Positions 1 to 7,932 of a stretch of 64,000 nucleotides of DNA are shown piece after piece. Made by a program: the position numbers and the translations under genes. Within the stretch, counting starts at the first letter, position 1, and every line of letters starts with the position of its first letter. This DNA is from Paractinoplanes abujensis (GTDB lineage: Bacteria > Actinomycetota > Actinomycetes > Mycobacteriales > Micromonosporaceae). The stretch is from positions 6,386,001 through 6,450,000 of the forward strand of contig NZ_JACHMF010000001.1 in NCBI RefSeq assembly GCF_014204895.1. Direction: 5' to 3'. A model generated the notes under the pieces. The model was not told where the DNA came from. It ran no database searches and saw only the letters and a program-made list of their open reading frames with translations.

Positions 1-576
1 GAGGGTCAGACCCGCGAGCTGTGGCGGCTGCGCGAGCAACGGCTGGCCATGCTGCGCCAGGCCCGGCAGCGCGAGGAGTCGGAGGCGGCCCGGGCCCGGG
101 CCGAGCGCGAGGTGCTGCGCGACCCGCTCACCGGCCTCGACAACCGGCGCCGCTTCGACCTGCTGATGCAGCACATCGACCGCGGCCGGGTGTCCGGGCC
201 GCTGGTGCTGCTGATCGTCGACGTCGACCACTTCAAGGCCATCAACGACGCGTATTCCCACGCCACCGGGGACCGGGCGTTGTGCGAAGTGGCCCGGATC
301 CTGCGCGCGCACTGCCGGCAGGACGACATCCCGGTGCGCTACGCGGGCGACGAGTTCACCGTCTTCCTGCAGGGCGACCTGGCCGTGGGCCGGGAGGTGG
401 CCGAGCGCATCCGCGCCGCGGTGGCCCGCACCGACATCGTGCCCGGTGTACGCCTGACCGTGAGCGTCGGCCTGGCCGAGCTGGGCCAGGGGATGTCCGG
501 CGAGACGCTGTTCCGCGAGGCCGACGACCGCCTCTACGCGGCCAAGTGGAGCGGCCGCAACACGATCGCGTCCTAG
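1..576 (+). CDS. GGDEF-domain protein (probable diguanylate cyclase), 5' end outside window
   Basis: The frame is open from base 1, so the N-terminus lies outside the window. The visible part begins with a charged coiled-coil-like helix rich in Arg and Glu, the usual linker before an output domain. A full GGDEF domain follows: DPLTGLDNRRRF, the metal-binding strand LLIVDVDHFKAIND, and the active-site loop RYAGDEF at about 337-357. AGDEF in place of GGDEF is a common active variant. GGDEF enzymes condense two GTP to c-di-GMP. No RxxD inhibitory site was noticed at the usual place. The unseen sensor part decides what signal it reads. The family call is secure; catalytic activity is inferred from the motif. 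Confidence 0.93.
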   Translation, partial: EGQTRELWRLREQRLAMLRQARQREESEAARARAEREVLRDPLTGLDNRRRFDLLMQHIDRGRVSGPLVLLIVDVDHFKAINDAYSHATGDRALCEVARILRAHCRQDDIPVRYAGDEFTVFLQGDLAVGREVAERIRAAVARTDIVPGVRLTVSVGLAELGQGMSGETLFREADDRLYAAKWSGRNTIAS

Positions 577-607
577 CCTCGCTGCCGCCCCGGTTGTCAA
601 TCAGGCC

Positions 608-1159
608 TCAGTTCGGCTGCACGATCTGCGAGCGGCCGCTGTAGAGGCCGCGGGAGCCGTCGAGGCCGCGCGGCGTGTCCGGGGCGTCCAGCCAGACCAC
701 GTACGCGGCCCCGGACTTGAGACCGCTGATCGTCGTGCCGGCCGTGCATTCGGCACCCGTGGTGACCGTCTGCCATTGCGGCTCGGGCTGGGCGCCACTG
801 ACCAGCTCCTGCGGCACGGCGGCGACCCGGTAGCGGTTGCCGAACCGGTTGGGCCACTGCACGGTCAGCGAGCCCCTCCCTACTGTCACGATCATCGGGA
901 TGAAGACCCGGCCCACGTCCTCGTTCCAGGCCACCGCGCAGGCCGAGCTCGTGGGCAGGAACGACACGGGCGGCAGCCCGGGCCGGGGCGTCCCGGTGTA
1001 TTTGCTCACCGCGCTCGACGTGGGCCGGCCGGGCTCGACGTTCACCCAGGCCGGGCCGTCGGCGGCGGTGGGGCTCGCGCTGCCCGACGGCGTCGAACCG
1101 CTCCCGCAGGCGCTCAACAGGAACGGCAGCATCACGACGAGGACCGGTCCGCGGCGCAT
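608..1159 (-). CDS. Secreted lipoprotein with fibronectin type III-like domain
   Basis: About 183 residues. The N-terminus is a lipoprotein signal peptide: basic start, hydrophobic core, lipobox LLSAC near residue 18, then a Ser/Gly/Pro-rich linker. The C-terminal half has a beta-sandwich pattern typical of FN3-like repeats (LTVQWPNRFGNRYRV, then a TTISGLKSGAAYVVWL strand pair). Predicted location is the outer face of the membrane. A purine-rich GGGAGGGG lies just before the ATG. It faces the end of the GGDEF gene and follows the LacI-type regulator on the same strand. The binding partner is unknown; the FN3 call rests on pattern only. Confidence 0.75.
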   Translation of the reverse strand: MRRGPVLVVMLPFLLSACGSGSTPSGSASPTAADGPAWVNVEPGRPTSSAVSKYTGTPRPGLPPVSFLPTSSACAVAWNEDVGRVFIPMIVTVGRGSLTVQWPNRFGNRYRVAAVPQELVSGAQPEPQWQTVTTGAECTAGTTISGLKSGAAYVVWLDAPDTPRGLDGSRGLYSGRSQIVQPN

Positions 1160-1190
1160 ACCCCTCCCTTCGGCGCGAAAGGGGACGCGC

Positions 1191-2192
1191 TTAGCCCGGC
1201 ACGGGGCCGGTCGTCCCCCGTACCACCAGACGGGGTGGAATCACCATCTCGCGGTGGGCGATGCGGGTGCCGTCGATCCGCTCCACGGCCCGCGCCACGG
1301 CCAGCGTGGCCATCGTCTCGATGTCCTGCGCGACGGTGGTCAGGTCGATGTGCGCGAGCCGGCTGAAACTGCTGTCGTCGTAGCCCACGACGCTGATGTC
1401 GCCGGGCACCGCCAGCCCGTGGCGTCGCAGCACGTCGAGCAGCCCGGTCGCGCCCAGATCGTTGAAGACGGTCACCGCGGTCGGCGGGTCGGTCAGCAGT
1501 TCCCGCGCCGCCCGGGCCCCGTCCTCCTCGCCGAAACCCCCGTTCACGACCTTCCCGTACGCCTCCAGCCCGTGCCGCCGCATGGCGTCGCGATAGCCCT
1601 GCCGCCGTTCCGCCGAGGCCAGCCAGCGCCCCCCGTCGACGTGCGCGATGTTCCGGTGCCCCAGCGCGACCAGGTGGTCCACGGCCAGATGCATGCCCCG
1701 GGCGTCGTCGGTGCGCACCACGTCGACCTGCCGCTGCCGCACGGCGCGCATCATCGCCACCACCGGCAGCCGCCCGGCCAGCGTGGCCAGCTCACTCGCC
1801 GGGATCTGCGGCCCGAGCAGCACCAACGCCGCACACCGGTCCTGCAGCAGACCCGAGATCGCCGTACGTTCGTCACGGCGCGGGGTGACCGCGCTCAGGG
1901 TCAGCTCGTAGCCGATCCGCTCGGCCGCGTCGTAGAGCCCGGTGAGCAGGTCGTCGTGGAACGGATGCTGCACCCCGAAGACGACGCCGAGCAGCCGGCT
2001 CTGACCGCTGCGCAGCAGCCGGGCCCGGCTGTCGGGCTGGTAGTCGAGCCGGCGGGCCACCTCGAGCACCCGTTCCCGGGTGGCGGCGCTGGCGCCCGGC
2101 GCGTCCCGCATCACGATCGAGACCAGCGCCACCGAGACTCCGGCCTCGGCCGCGACGTCGGCCAGCGTCGTGCGCCGCTCCCCCACCGTCAT
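1191..2192 (-). CDS. LacI-family transcriptional repressor
   Basis: 333 residues, the usual LacI/PurR length. The N-terminal helix-turn-helix (TLADVAAEAGVS, residues about 9-30) and hinge helix (TRERVLEVARRLDYQPD) are clear, followed by a periplasmic-binding-like effector domain (LLGVVFGVQHPF to the DISVVGYDDSSF motif near residue 260). Its ATG lies 73 bp from the start of a divergent MFS exporter. The space between holds two palindromes with the central CG expected of LacI operators, so it probably represses both itself and the transporter. The ligand is likely a sugar or nucleoside; that is inference. Confidence 0.95.
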   Translation of the reverse strand: MTVGERRTTLADVAAEAGVSVALVSIVMRDAPGASAATRERVLEVARRLDYQPDSRARLLRSGQSRLLGVVFGVQHPFHDDLLTGLYDAAERIGYELTLSAVTPRRDERTAISGLLQDRCAALVLLGPQIPASELATLAGRLPVVAMMRAVRQRQVDVVRTDDARGMHLAVDHLVALGHRNIAHVDGGRWLASAERRQGYRDAMRRHGLEAYGKVVNGGFGEEDGARAARELLTDPPTAVTVFNDLGATGLLDVLRRHGLAVPGDISVVGYDDSSFSRLAHIDLTTVAQDIETMATLAVARAVERIDGTRIAHREMVIPPRLVVRGTTGPVPG

Positions 2193-2217
2193 GTCCGGAG
2201 AATTTACCTGTGACGAC

Positions 2218-2255
2218 TAGAACGTTCTACTACTGATGCAACTAGAACGTTCTAG
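2218..2255. promoter_or_regulatory. Twin LacI-type operators
   Basis: The perfect 12-bp palindrome TAGAACGTTCTA occurs at 2218-2229 and again at 2243-2254. The second extends to the 14-mer CTAGAACGTTCTAG at 2242-2255. Centre-to-centre spacing is 25 bp. The AACGTT core with a central CG is the hallmark of LacI/PurR operators, and the sites sit between the divergent LacI gene and the MFS gene. The second site overlaps an ATG at 2236, which argues that the transporter starts at GTG 2266. Confidence 0.75.
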
Positions 2256-2265
2256 AGTCGATCGC

Positions 2266-3504
2266 GTGGAGAACCTCACCGCCGGTCGCCGCTGGGCGGC
2301 CCTGCTCGCCCTGGCCCTGGGCGGCTTCGGCCTCGGCCTGACCGAGTTCGTCGCCATGGGCCTGCTCCCCGACCTGGCCCGCGACCTGCTGCCGGCGGCG
2401 TACGCCCGCTCCGCACCCGACGCCGTGGCCACGGCCGGCTGGATGATCACGATTTACGCCCTCGGGGTGGTGGTCGGCGCGCCCACGATCGCCGCCCTGA
2501 CCGCGCGCATGCCCCGCCGCCGGCTTGTCCTCGGTCTGCTGGCCCTGTTCCTGCTCGGCACCGTCGCCTCGGCCCTGGCCCCCACGTTCGGCCTGGTGCT
2601 GACCGGCCGGTTCGTCGCCGCGCTGGCCCACGGGGCCTACTTCGGGGCGGCCGGCCTGCTCGCCGCCTCGATGCTCGGCCCCGGCAGCCAGGCTCGCGGC
2701 TTCGCGGTCGTGCTGAGCGGCCTCACCGCGGCCAACGTCTTCGGCGTGCCGCTGATCACCAGCCTCGGACAGGCCGCGGGCTGGCGCATGGCCTACCTGG
2801 CCGTGGCCGGCGTCTTCGCCCTCACGCTGCTCTTCGTGCTGTTCACGGTGCCCGAGGTGGCCCCCGCGGCGGACGGCTCGCCCCGGGCCGAACTGGGCGC
2901 TTTCCGCTCCCCCCAGGTCTGGCTGGCGGCCGCGGTGGCCGCGGTCGGTTTCGGCGGTTTCTTCGCCGTGAACAGCTACATCGCCCCCGTCACGACCCAC
3001 GTGACCGGCCTGCCCGAGTCGTACGTGCCCTGGGTCCTGGCCGTGATGGGCATCGGCATGACGGTCGGTAACGCTCTGGGCGGCGTGGCGGCCGACCGCA
3101 ACCTGCGCCGCAGCATCCTGCTCGGCTTCGCCGCCATGATCGCCACGGTCGCCCTGTTCGGCGTGGTCGCCCGCAACCCGATCGGCCTGTTCGCGGCGGT
3201 GTTCCTGGTCGGCGCGGCGGCCCTGTTCATCGGCCCCGCGCTGCAGGCCCGCCTGATCGCCGTGGCCCCCAGGGCCCAACTGATGGGCGCGGCGGTCAAC
3301 CAGTCCGCCTCCAACATCGCCAACAGCGCGGGGGCGGCCCTGGGCGGCATCACCATCGCCGCCGGCTGGGGTTACCTGTCCGCCGCCTGGATCGGCGTCC
3401 TGCTGGCCGCCACGGGGCTGCTGCTGGCCGTCCTGAGCTTCCGCCTGGACCGCCGCGACCCGGTCACCGACGAAGCCACCAAGCTGGAGCCGGCCGCCGC
3501 CTGA
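2266..3504 (+). CDS. MFS transporter (drug/sugar exporter type)
   Basis: About 412 residues with twelve hydrophobic segments. Major facilitator features include the first-helix motif GLTEFVAMGLLPDLA, seen in the AraJ/NepI/Cml group of DHA1 exporters, and RMPRRRLVLGLLALF in loop 2-3. An ATG at 2236 is in frame but lies within the operator pair, so GTG 2266 (VENLTAGRRW) is preferred; no strong ribosome-binding site is visible. Divergent from the LacI repressor, so expression is probably induced by that repressor's ligand. Substrate unknown; arabinose, nucleoside or drug efflux are all seen in this subgroup. Confidence 0.9.
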   Translation: MENLTAGRRWAALLALALGGFGLGLTEFVAMGLLPDLARDLLPAAYARSAPDAVATAGWMITIYALGVVVGAPTIAALTARMPRRRLVLGLLALFLLGTVASALAPTFGLVLTGRFVAALAHGAYFGAAGLLAASMLGPGSQARGFAVVLSGLTAANVFGVPLITSLGQAAGWRMAYLAVAGVFALTLLFVLFTVPEVAPAADGSPRAELGAFRSPQVWLAAAVAAVGFGGFFAVNSYIAPVTTHVTGLPESYVPWVLAVMGIGMTVGNALGGVAADRNLRRSILLGFAAMIATVALFGVVARNPIGLFAAVFLVGAAALFIGPALQARLIAVAPRAQLMGAAVNQSASNIANSAGAALGGITIAAGWGYLSAAWIGVLLAATGLLLAVLSFRLDRRDPVTDEATKLEPAAA

Positions 3505-3507
3505 GCC

Positions 3508-3840
3508 TCAGGCGGCACGCCCGAGTCGGTGGCCGGCCATCTCCAGGATGCCGTCGCCCACGCGCACCGGCGTGTGCAGGCCGGAGACGTCGCTCAGGGT
3601 CAGCAGGCCGTCCTCGAGCCGGTAGGTGCCGCGGGCCGGGCGCTTGCGACCGAGGACCTTTCCCGCGTACGTTCCGTCGGTCTTGATTTCCAGACGAACC
3701 GCGCCATCCGCGCTCGACCAGGAGCCGACCGGAGCTGTCATGACCGGCCGGGTGTTCGTGTCGCCCGGCACGAGGCCCACGGCGAGCGCCAGAAGCGCAC
3801 CGGCGTCCAGATCGGTGGTGTCGACGTGCTCGTAGCGCAT
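3508..3840 (-). CDS. Small beta-rich protein, Atu4866-like domain
   Basis: 110 residues, no signal peptide or membrane segment. The central part (PVGSWSSADGAVRLEIKTDGTY, split by a basic turn, then RGTYRLEDGLLTLSD) looks like the small beta-barrel of the Atu4866 family. It converges on the MFS gene with only 3 bp between stops. The family assignment is by eye and moderate; no enzymatic function can be claimed. Confidence 0.65.
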   Translation of the reverse strand: MRYEHVDTTDLDAGALLALAVGLVPGDTNTRPVMTAPVGSWSSADGAVRLEIKTDGTYAGKVLGRKRPARGTYRLEDGLLTLSDVSGLHTPVRVGDGILEMAGHRLGRAA

Positions 3841-3927
3841 GGCAGCTCCCGCGGAAATGGTGGAGCCCCTACTTTCGGCAGGTTCACCGCCGACCCGACC
3901 GGGCCGTCCGGTGCGACCGGGTTGTTT

Positions 3928-4524
3928 TCAGCTGTGGCGCAGCGCGGCCGTGACCGCGGTCATCAGCTTCTCGAGGTATTCCGGGTCGGGCTTGGAACGC
4001 GAGACGGCCAGCCGCCAGTAGAGCGGGCCGAGGATCAGGTCGACCGCGACGTCCGGGTCGGTGTCAGCGGGCAGTTCGCCGCGGGCCACAGCCTGGCCGA
4101 CCAGCTTTTCCCCGACGGCCTGCTGGTGGGTGCGCAGGGCCGTCTGGAGGGTCTCGGCGATCTGCGGGTTGCGGGCGGCCTCGGCCATCAGGTCAGGAAT
4201 GATCTGGGAGGCGATCCGGTGTTGCAGGGCCCGGCTCACGATCATCATGATCAGCTGGAGGTCGCCGGCGAAGCTGCCGGTGTCGGGCAGCGGCACGCTG
4301 CGGCCGGCCACGTCGGAGACGATTTCGAGCACCATCTCGAGCTTGTTGCTCCAGCGGCGGTAGATCGCGGTTTTGCCGACGCCGGCGCGGCGCGCCACGG
4401 CCTCGATGGAGAGCCGGCCGTAACCTACCTCGGCCAGCTCGTACATCACCGCGTCGCGGATCGCTACGGTGATGTCGGTCCGGAGCACCGCCGCCCCGGC
4501 GGGTGCACGCTTTGCTGTCGCCAC
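3928..4524 (-). CDS. TetR/AcrR-family regulator
   Basis: 198 residues from GTG 4524 (VATAKRAPAG); a longer in-frame ATG at 4611 adds 29 residues unlike the family. The HTH is at about residues 37-60 (RLSIEAVARRAGVGKTAIYRRW), and the C-terminal ligand domain carries the GPLYWRLAV helix common in TetR_C proteins. It is divergent from the exporter genes at 4704-6366, with about 180 bp between. No clear palindromic operator was found there, so control of the exporter is possible but unproven. Confidence 0.9.
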   Translation of the reverse strand: MATAKRAPAGAAVLRTDITVAIRDAVMYELAEVGYGRLSIEAVARRAGVGKTAIYRRWSNKLEMVLEIVSDVAGRSVPLPDTGSFAGDLQLIMMIVSRALQHRIASQIIPDLMAEAARNPQIAETLQTALRTHQQAVGEKLVGQAVARGELPADTDPDVAVDLILGPLYWRLAVSRSKPDPEYLEKLMTAVTAALRHS

Positions 4525-4703
4525 GTAATCACTATACGCCAGGACGTTACGGTTGCGTTCCGCCCTTCGGTCGGATAACCTTCCCGGCACGTCGATACGA
4601 AGCCGTTCCATCGGCCGAGGCTTGACATGCTGATTGAGTGTTCTCGCCTAAAGAACCAGGGCCCGGTTCCCCGCACGGGCCGACGAGATCGGAGCACCAC
4701 CCC

Positions 4704-5600
4704 ATGGCTCAGACGGCGGTTGCCGACTCCGATACCGGGCCATCGCTCACCGAGCTGGCCCGCCGGAGCGGCCTGACCAAGGCAGGGCGCCTGCCCAGCC
4801 TGCCGGAATACACCAGGCACCTCTGGTCCTACCGGCACTTCATAGCCGCCTTCGCCAACGCGAAAGTGGGCGCGTCGCTGGGCAGCACCAAGCTGGGCGT
4901 TGTCTGGCAGCTCCTGACCCCGCTGATCAACGCCGGCGTCTACTACGTGATCTTCGGTGTTCTGATCAACACCAAGCAGGGCGTGGACAACTTCATCGCG
5001 TACCTCTGCGCCGGTGTTTTCATCTTCGGATTCACCCAGACGGTGGTGCAGGCGGGCTCGCAGTCGATCACGGCCAACATGGCACTCATCCGGGCGCTGC
5101 ACTTCCCCCGGGCCAGCCTGCCGATCGCGGTCACCCTGGTCGAGGTGCGCAACATGGTGGCCTCGGTGGTCGTGCTCGTCGCGATCGTACTGGCCACCGG
5201 CGAGCCGATCACTGTCGAGTGGTTGTTGCTGCTTCCGGCCCTGCTGCTGCAGACACTGTTCAACGCCGGGCTGGCCCTGTTCACGTCGCGCCTGATCGCC
5301 AAGGTCACCGACATCCGGCAGCTCATCCCCTACATCCTGCGGATCTGGATGTACGGGTCGGCAGTGCTCTACCCGGTGACGTTCTTCGCCGAGCGGCTGC
5401 ACGGCTGGCAGCTCGCGCTGGTCGAGGCCAACCCGCTGCTGATCTTCATCGAGCTGGTCCGGCACGCACTGATGGAGAACGTCGAGCTGGCGCAGCCGGC
5501 GCCGCTGCTGTGGATCCAGGCGGTGATCTGGACGGCGCTGGTGAGCTTCGGGGGTTACGTCTACTTCTGGCGCGGAGAGAAGGGCTACGGCCGTGGCTGA
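4704..5600 (+). CDS. ABC-2 permease for cell-wall polysaccharide/teichoic acid export (TagG/Wzm-like)
   Basis: 298 residues from ATG 4704, preceded by GGAG nine bases upstream. Six hydrophobic segments follow a cytoplasmic N-terminus. The segment LGVVWQLLTPLINAGVYYVIFG is characteristic of O-antigen/teichoic-acid ABC-2 permeases, and the ending LRIWMYGSAVLYPVTF matches the family. It overlaps the ATPase gene by 8 bp, so the two form one exporter. The known role of such pairs is to move an undecaprenyl-linked polymer across the membrane. The TagF-like polymerase that could make such a polymer is about 9 kb away at 15284-17437. Export of that polymer is inference. Confidence 0.9.
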   Translation: MAQTAVADSDTGPSLTELARRSGLTKAGRLPSLPEYTRHLWSYRHFIAAFANAKVGASLGSTKLGVVWQLLTPLINAGVYYVIFGVLINTKQGVDNFIAYLCAGVFIFGFTQTVVQAGSQSITANMALIRALHFPRASLPIAVTLVEVRNMVASVVVLVAIVLATGEPITVEWLLLLPALLLQTLFNAGLALFTSRLIAKVTDIRQLIPYILRIWMYGSAVLYPVTFFAERLHGWQLALVEANPLLIFIELVRHALMENVELAQPAPLLWIQAVIWTALVSFGGYVYFWRGEKGYGRG

Positions 5601-6366
5601 CACTCGGGAACCCACCGTCATCGCGGACAACGCGCACATCGTCTACCGCATCTACGGCTCGGTCGCGCCGGGCGCGAACACGCCGCTGGCCAGCCTCAAG
5701 CGCATCGTCACGGGCAAGAAGAGCGCCGCCGTACGGGAGGTGCACGCGGTCAAGGGCGTCAGCTTCGTGGCCTACAAGGGCGAGGCGATCGGCCTGATCG
5801 GCACCAACGGTTCGGGCAAGTCGACGCTGCTGCGGGCGATCGCCGGGCTGCTCCCGGTCGAGCGCGGAGGCGGCATCTACGCGGCTGGTCAGCCGTCGCT
5901 GCTGGGTGTGAACGCGGTGCTGATGAACGAGCTCTCCGGCGAGCGCAACGTCGAGCTGGGTTGCCTGGCCATGGGCATGTCACCGGCCGAGGTGAAGAAG
6001 GAAGCGGCCGGCATCATCGAGTTCTCCGGCATCAACGACCGGGGCGATTTCAGCTCACTGCCGATGAAGACGTATTCGTCGGGCATGGCGGCCCGGCTGC
6101 GCTTCTCGATCGCCGCGGCCAAGAAGCACGACGTGCTGCTGATCGACGAGGCGCTGGCCACCGGTGACGCCAAGTTCCGCAAGCGCAGCGAGCAACGGGT
6201 GCGTGACCTGCGCAAGGAAGCCGGCACGGTCTTCCTGGTGAGCCACAGTGAGCAGTCGATCCGCGACACGTGCGAGCGCACCATCTGGCTGGAGTCCGGC
6301 GTGATCCGGGCCGATGGCCCGACCGAGGACGTGATGAAGGAGTACGAGACCTACGTCAACAAGTAG
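5593..6366 (+). CDS. ABC exporter ATPase, TagH/Wzt-like
   Basis: 257 residues from GTG 5593. Walker A GTNGSGKST at residues 70-78, signature YSSGMAARL about 158-166, Walker B DVLLIDEALATGD about 179-191, and a switch His in LVSHSEQS. The short ABC signature with S-S-G-M, and the stretch MNELSGERNVELGCLAMG, are typical of polysaccharide/teichoic-acid exporters. There is no C-terminal carbohydrate-binding extension as in long Wzt proteins, so polymer length is unlikely to be sensed here. Co-transcribed with the permease. Confidence 0.93.
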   Translation: MADTREPTVIADNAHIVYRIYGSVAPGANTPLASLKRIVTGKKSAAVREVHAVKGVSFVAYKGEAIGLIGTNGSGKSTLLRAIAGLLPVERGGGIYAAGQPSLLGVNAVLMNELSGERNVELGCLAMGMSPAEVKKEAAGIIEFSGINDRGDFSSLPMKTYSSGMAARLRFSIAAAKKHDVLLIDEALATGDAKFRKRSEQRVRDLRKEAGTVFLVSHSEQSIRDTCERTIWLESGVIRADGPTEDVMKEYETYVNK

Positions 6367-6392
6367 GTGGGTAGGTCTCGCACTCCGGGGAC

Positions 6393-7445
6393 TTACCTGA
6401 CCGACAAGTGCACGTGGTTCGTGTGGTCGCTCGAGGGGTCGCCGTTGCCCCTCGAGTACGCCTTCCAGCCGCTGGACGGCAACCAGATGCGTTTGAACCA
6501 GATGACGTAGAGCACGCCCAGCCGGTCCGAGTTGTTGATGAAGTAGTTGGCCAGGTTGGTCCCGTACGTCTTGTCACCACCCGACGCGACGCCGCCGAAA
6601 CCCTTCTTCTCGGCCGCGAAGTCGCACGCCTGCCCCTTGGGGTGCTCGCCGCTGTTCTGCTCGCGGAAGCACGCCACGTAGCGCGTGAAGCCGTCCGCCT
6701 GGGCCTGCTTGAGCGCGTGCAGGGTCCGCGGCGTCAGGCAGCCGCTGGTGGTGGGATCGTTCTCGGAGCAGCTCTCGTCGGGCAGCGAGCCGTCCTTGTT
6801 ACGCGGGGCGGGGGTGGCCTTGTCGCTGGACCCGCCGTCGGTCGACTCCGGGGCGTCCTCGCCGGTCCGGTCCGAGCCGCCGGTGTTGGCCGCCTTGAGC
6901 GCGTTCTCGGCCTGCACCTTGCGCTTGGCCATCGTGTTGACGTGCCCCTGCTGCTTGCGCACCTCGGCGTCGATGGCCAGCTTGGCCTTCCGCTGGCCGT
7001 CACGGGTGGCCTTGAGGTCGGCCACCACCTGGTTCTCGCGCACCGCAACCGTTTCGAGCGTCTCGGCGCGGTCGAGGAAGCCGCCGCCCGACTCGGCGCC
7101 GAGCAGCGCCGTCATCGGGCCGAGCCGGCCGGTCCGGTACGACTTCTGGATGATCTCGTCGATGGCTGCCTGCCGGGGGGCCAGGTCGGCGTCGAGCTCC
7201 TTGAGCTTGGCGGCGAGCTGGGCCTGCCGGGTCTTGGAGCGGGCCAGGGCCTCCTTGGCCTCGACGAAGCCCTTGGAGGCAGCCTCGAGTTGCTGGATCA
7301 GGGACTTGGGGGCGCCCTCGCCGTCGTCGCCGTTGTCACCCGGCGCCGCGGCGGCCGGTCCGGCCACCGCCAGGGTCAGCCCGGAGAGCGCGACGAGCAG
7401 GGCCAGCAGGGCCGCCGTTCGTCGCCGGACAGTCTTGTGCCGCAC
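6393..7445 (-). CDS. Secreted coiled-coil protein with D,D-peptidase-like C-terminal domain
   Basis: 350 residues from GTG 7445, with GGAAGGA upstream. Signal peptide residues 1-34; coiled coil about 47-185 like the regulatory helices of CwlO/PcsB cell-wall hydrolases; Ser/Thr/Pro linker; C-terminal domain about 220-350. That domain holds GEHPKGQACD (His268, Asp275) and DHTNHVH (His344, His346), which fit the SxHxxGxAxD and HxH zinc-ligand pattern of LAS/M15 D-Ala-D-Ala peptidases. Cys226, Cys236, Cys259 and Cys274 could form disulfides. The same C-terminal domain occurs widely in actinobacteria as an ARB-07466-like domain. Peptidoglycan cleavage is likely but not shown. Controlled by a c-di-AMP riboswitch. 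Confidence 0.85.
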   Translation of the reverse strand: MRHKTVRRRTAALLALLVALSGLTLAVAGPAAAAPGDNGDDGEGAPKSLIQQLEAASKGFVEAKEALARSKTRQAQLAAKLKELDADLAPRQAAIDEIIQKSYRTGRLGPMTALLGAESGGGFLDRAETLETVAVRENQVVADLKATRDGQRKAKLAIDAEVRKQQGHVNTMAKRKVQAENALKAANTGGSDRTGEDAPESTDGGSSDKATPAPRNKDGSLPDESCSENDPTTSGCLTPRTLHALKQAQADGFTRYVACFREQNSGEHPKGQACDFAAEKKGFGGVASGGDKTYGTNLANYFINNSDRLGVLYVIWFKRIWLPSSGWKAYSRGNGDPSSDHTNHVHLSVR

Positions 7446-7458
7446 ACCTGTTCCTTCC

Positions 7459-7616
7459 GTCGGCCGCCGACCGAGTTAGCTGACGGGTTCGGGACGGAAG
7501 TAATCCCTACCGCTGGTTAGCGGATTCACCCCGGAAAGATTGGTTCCCCGGTTCGCCCGGCAGGGCGATTAGGCGGCGGTCTCCTTGGGGGTGGAGACCG
7601 CCCCGACCATACCGAC
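7459..7616 (-). promoter_or_regulatory. c-di-AMP riboswitch (ydaO-yuaA type)
   Basis: Read on the minus strand, the leader of the 6393-7445 gene carries the ydaO core: CGGGGAACCA, then GGGGTGAATCCGC, GCGGTAGGGAT, and CGAACCCGTCAGCTAAC. GTCGG at the 5' end (7612-7616) can pair with CCGAC at the 3' end (7459-7463) as the closing helix. The element ends about 7 nt before the ribosome-binding site GGAAGGA. The family is known to bind c-di-AMP and usually turns genes off, and in actinobacteria it precedes cell-wall hydrolases. Boundaries are estimated. Confidence 0.88.
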
Positions 7617-7747
7617 TTCATCACGAGATCGACAGTTATCACACGCGCTGCATTTCACCGGCGACGCCCCGTCACGGCAATTACAGAATGTGTTCGAGTG
7701 ACTACTAAATTGCTCATTCTCTGGTCCTGAAGGAGCGCGAACTCTCG

Positions 7748-7919
7748 GGTAAACTAGCCGCCGGTTCTGCCGCCGTGGCGCCGCCCCCGAGGTGCCGGCA
7801 GACCACCGCCCAATCGCCGCGAGGCGAGCCGGGGAACCAGGTCAGTGGGGTGCATCCGCGCAAGCGGTAGGGATCGCTTCCGTCCCGAACCCGTCAGCTA
7901 ACCCGGTCGGCGGTTTACC
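7748..7919 (+). promoter_or_regulatory. c-di-AMP riboswitch (ydaO-yuaA type), second copy
   Basis: Same conserved blocks as its neighbour, in the opposite orientation: GCCGGGGAACCAG, GGGGTGCATCCGC, GCGGTAGGGAT, CGAACCCGTCAGCTAAC. The closing helix pairs GGTAAAC (7748-7754) with GTTTACC (7913-7919), with GCCGCC/GGCGG stacked inside. GGAAGGA follows directly and leads to a TTG start at 7933. The closing-helix sequence differs from the other copy while the core is kept, as expected for RNA under structural selection. Confidence 0.9.
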
Positions 7920-7932
7920 GGAAGGAACTGCA

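Noticed and set aside
4525..4703. TetR operator before the exporter genes
   Set aside because: No convincing palindrome found; a TTGACA-like hexamer at 4622 is present but its -10 partner is weak.
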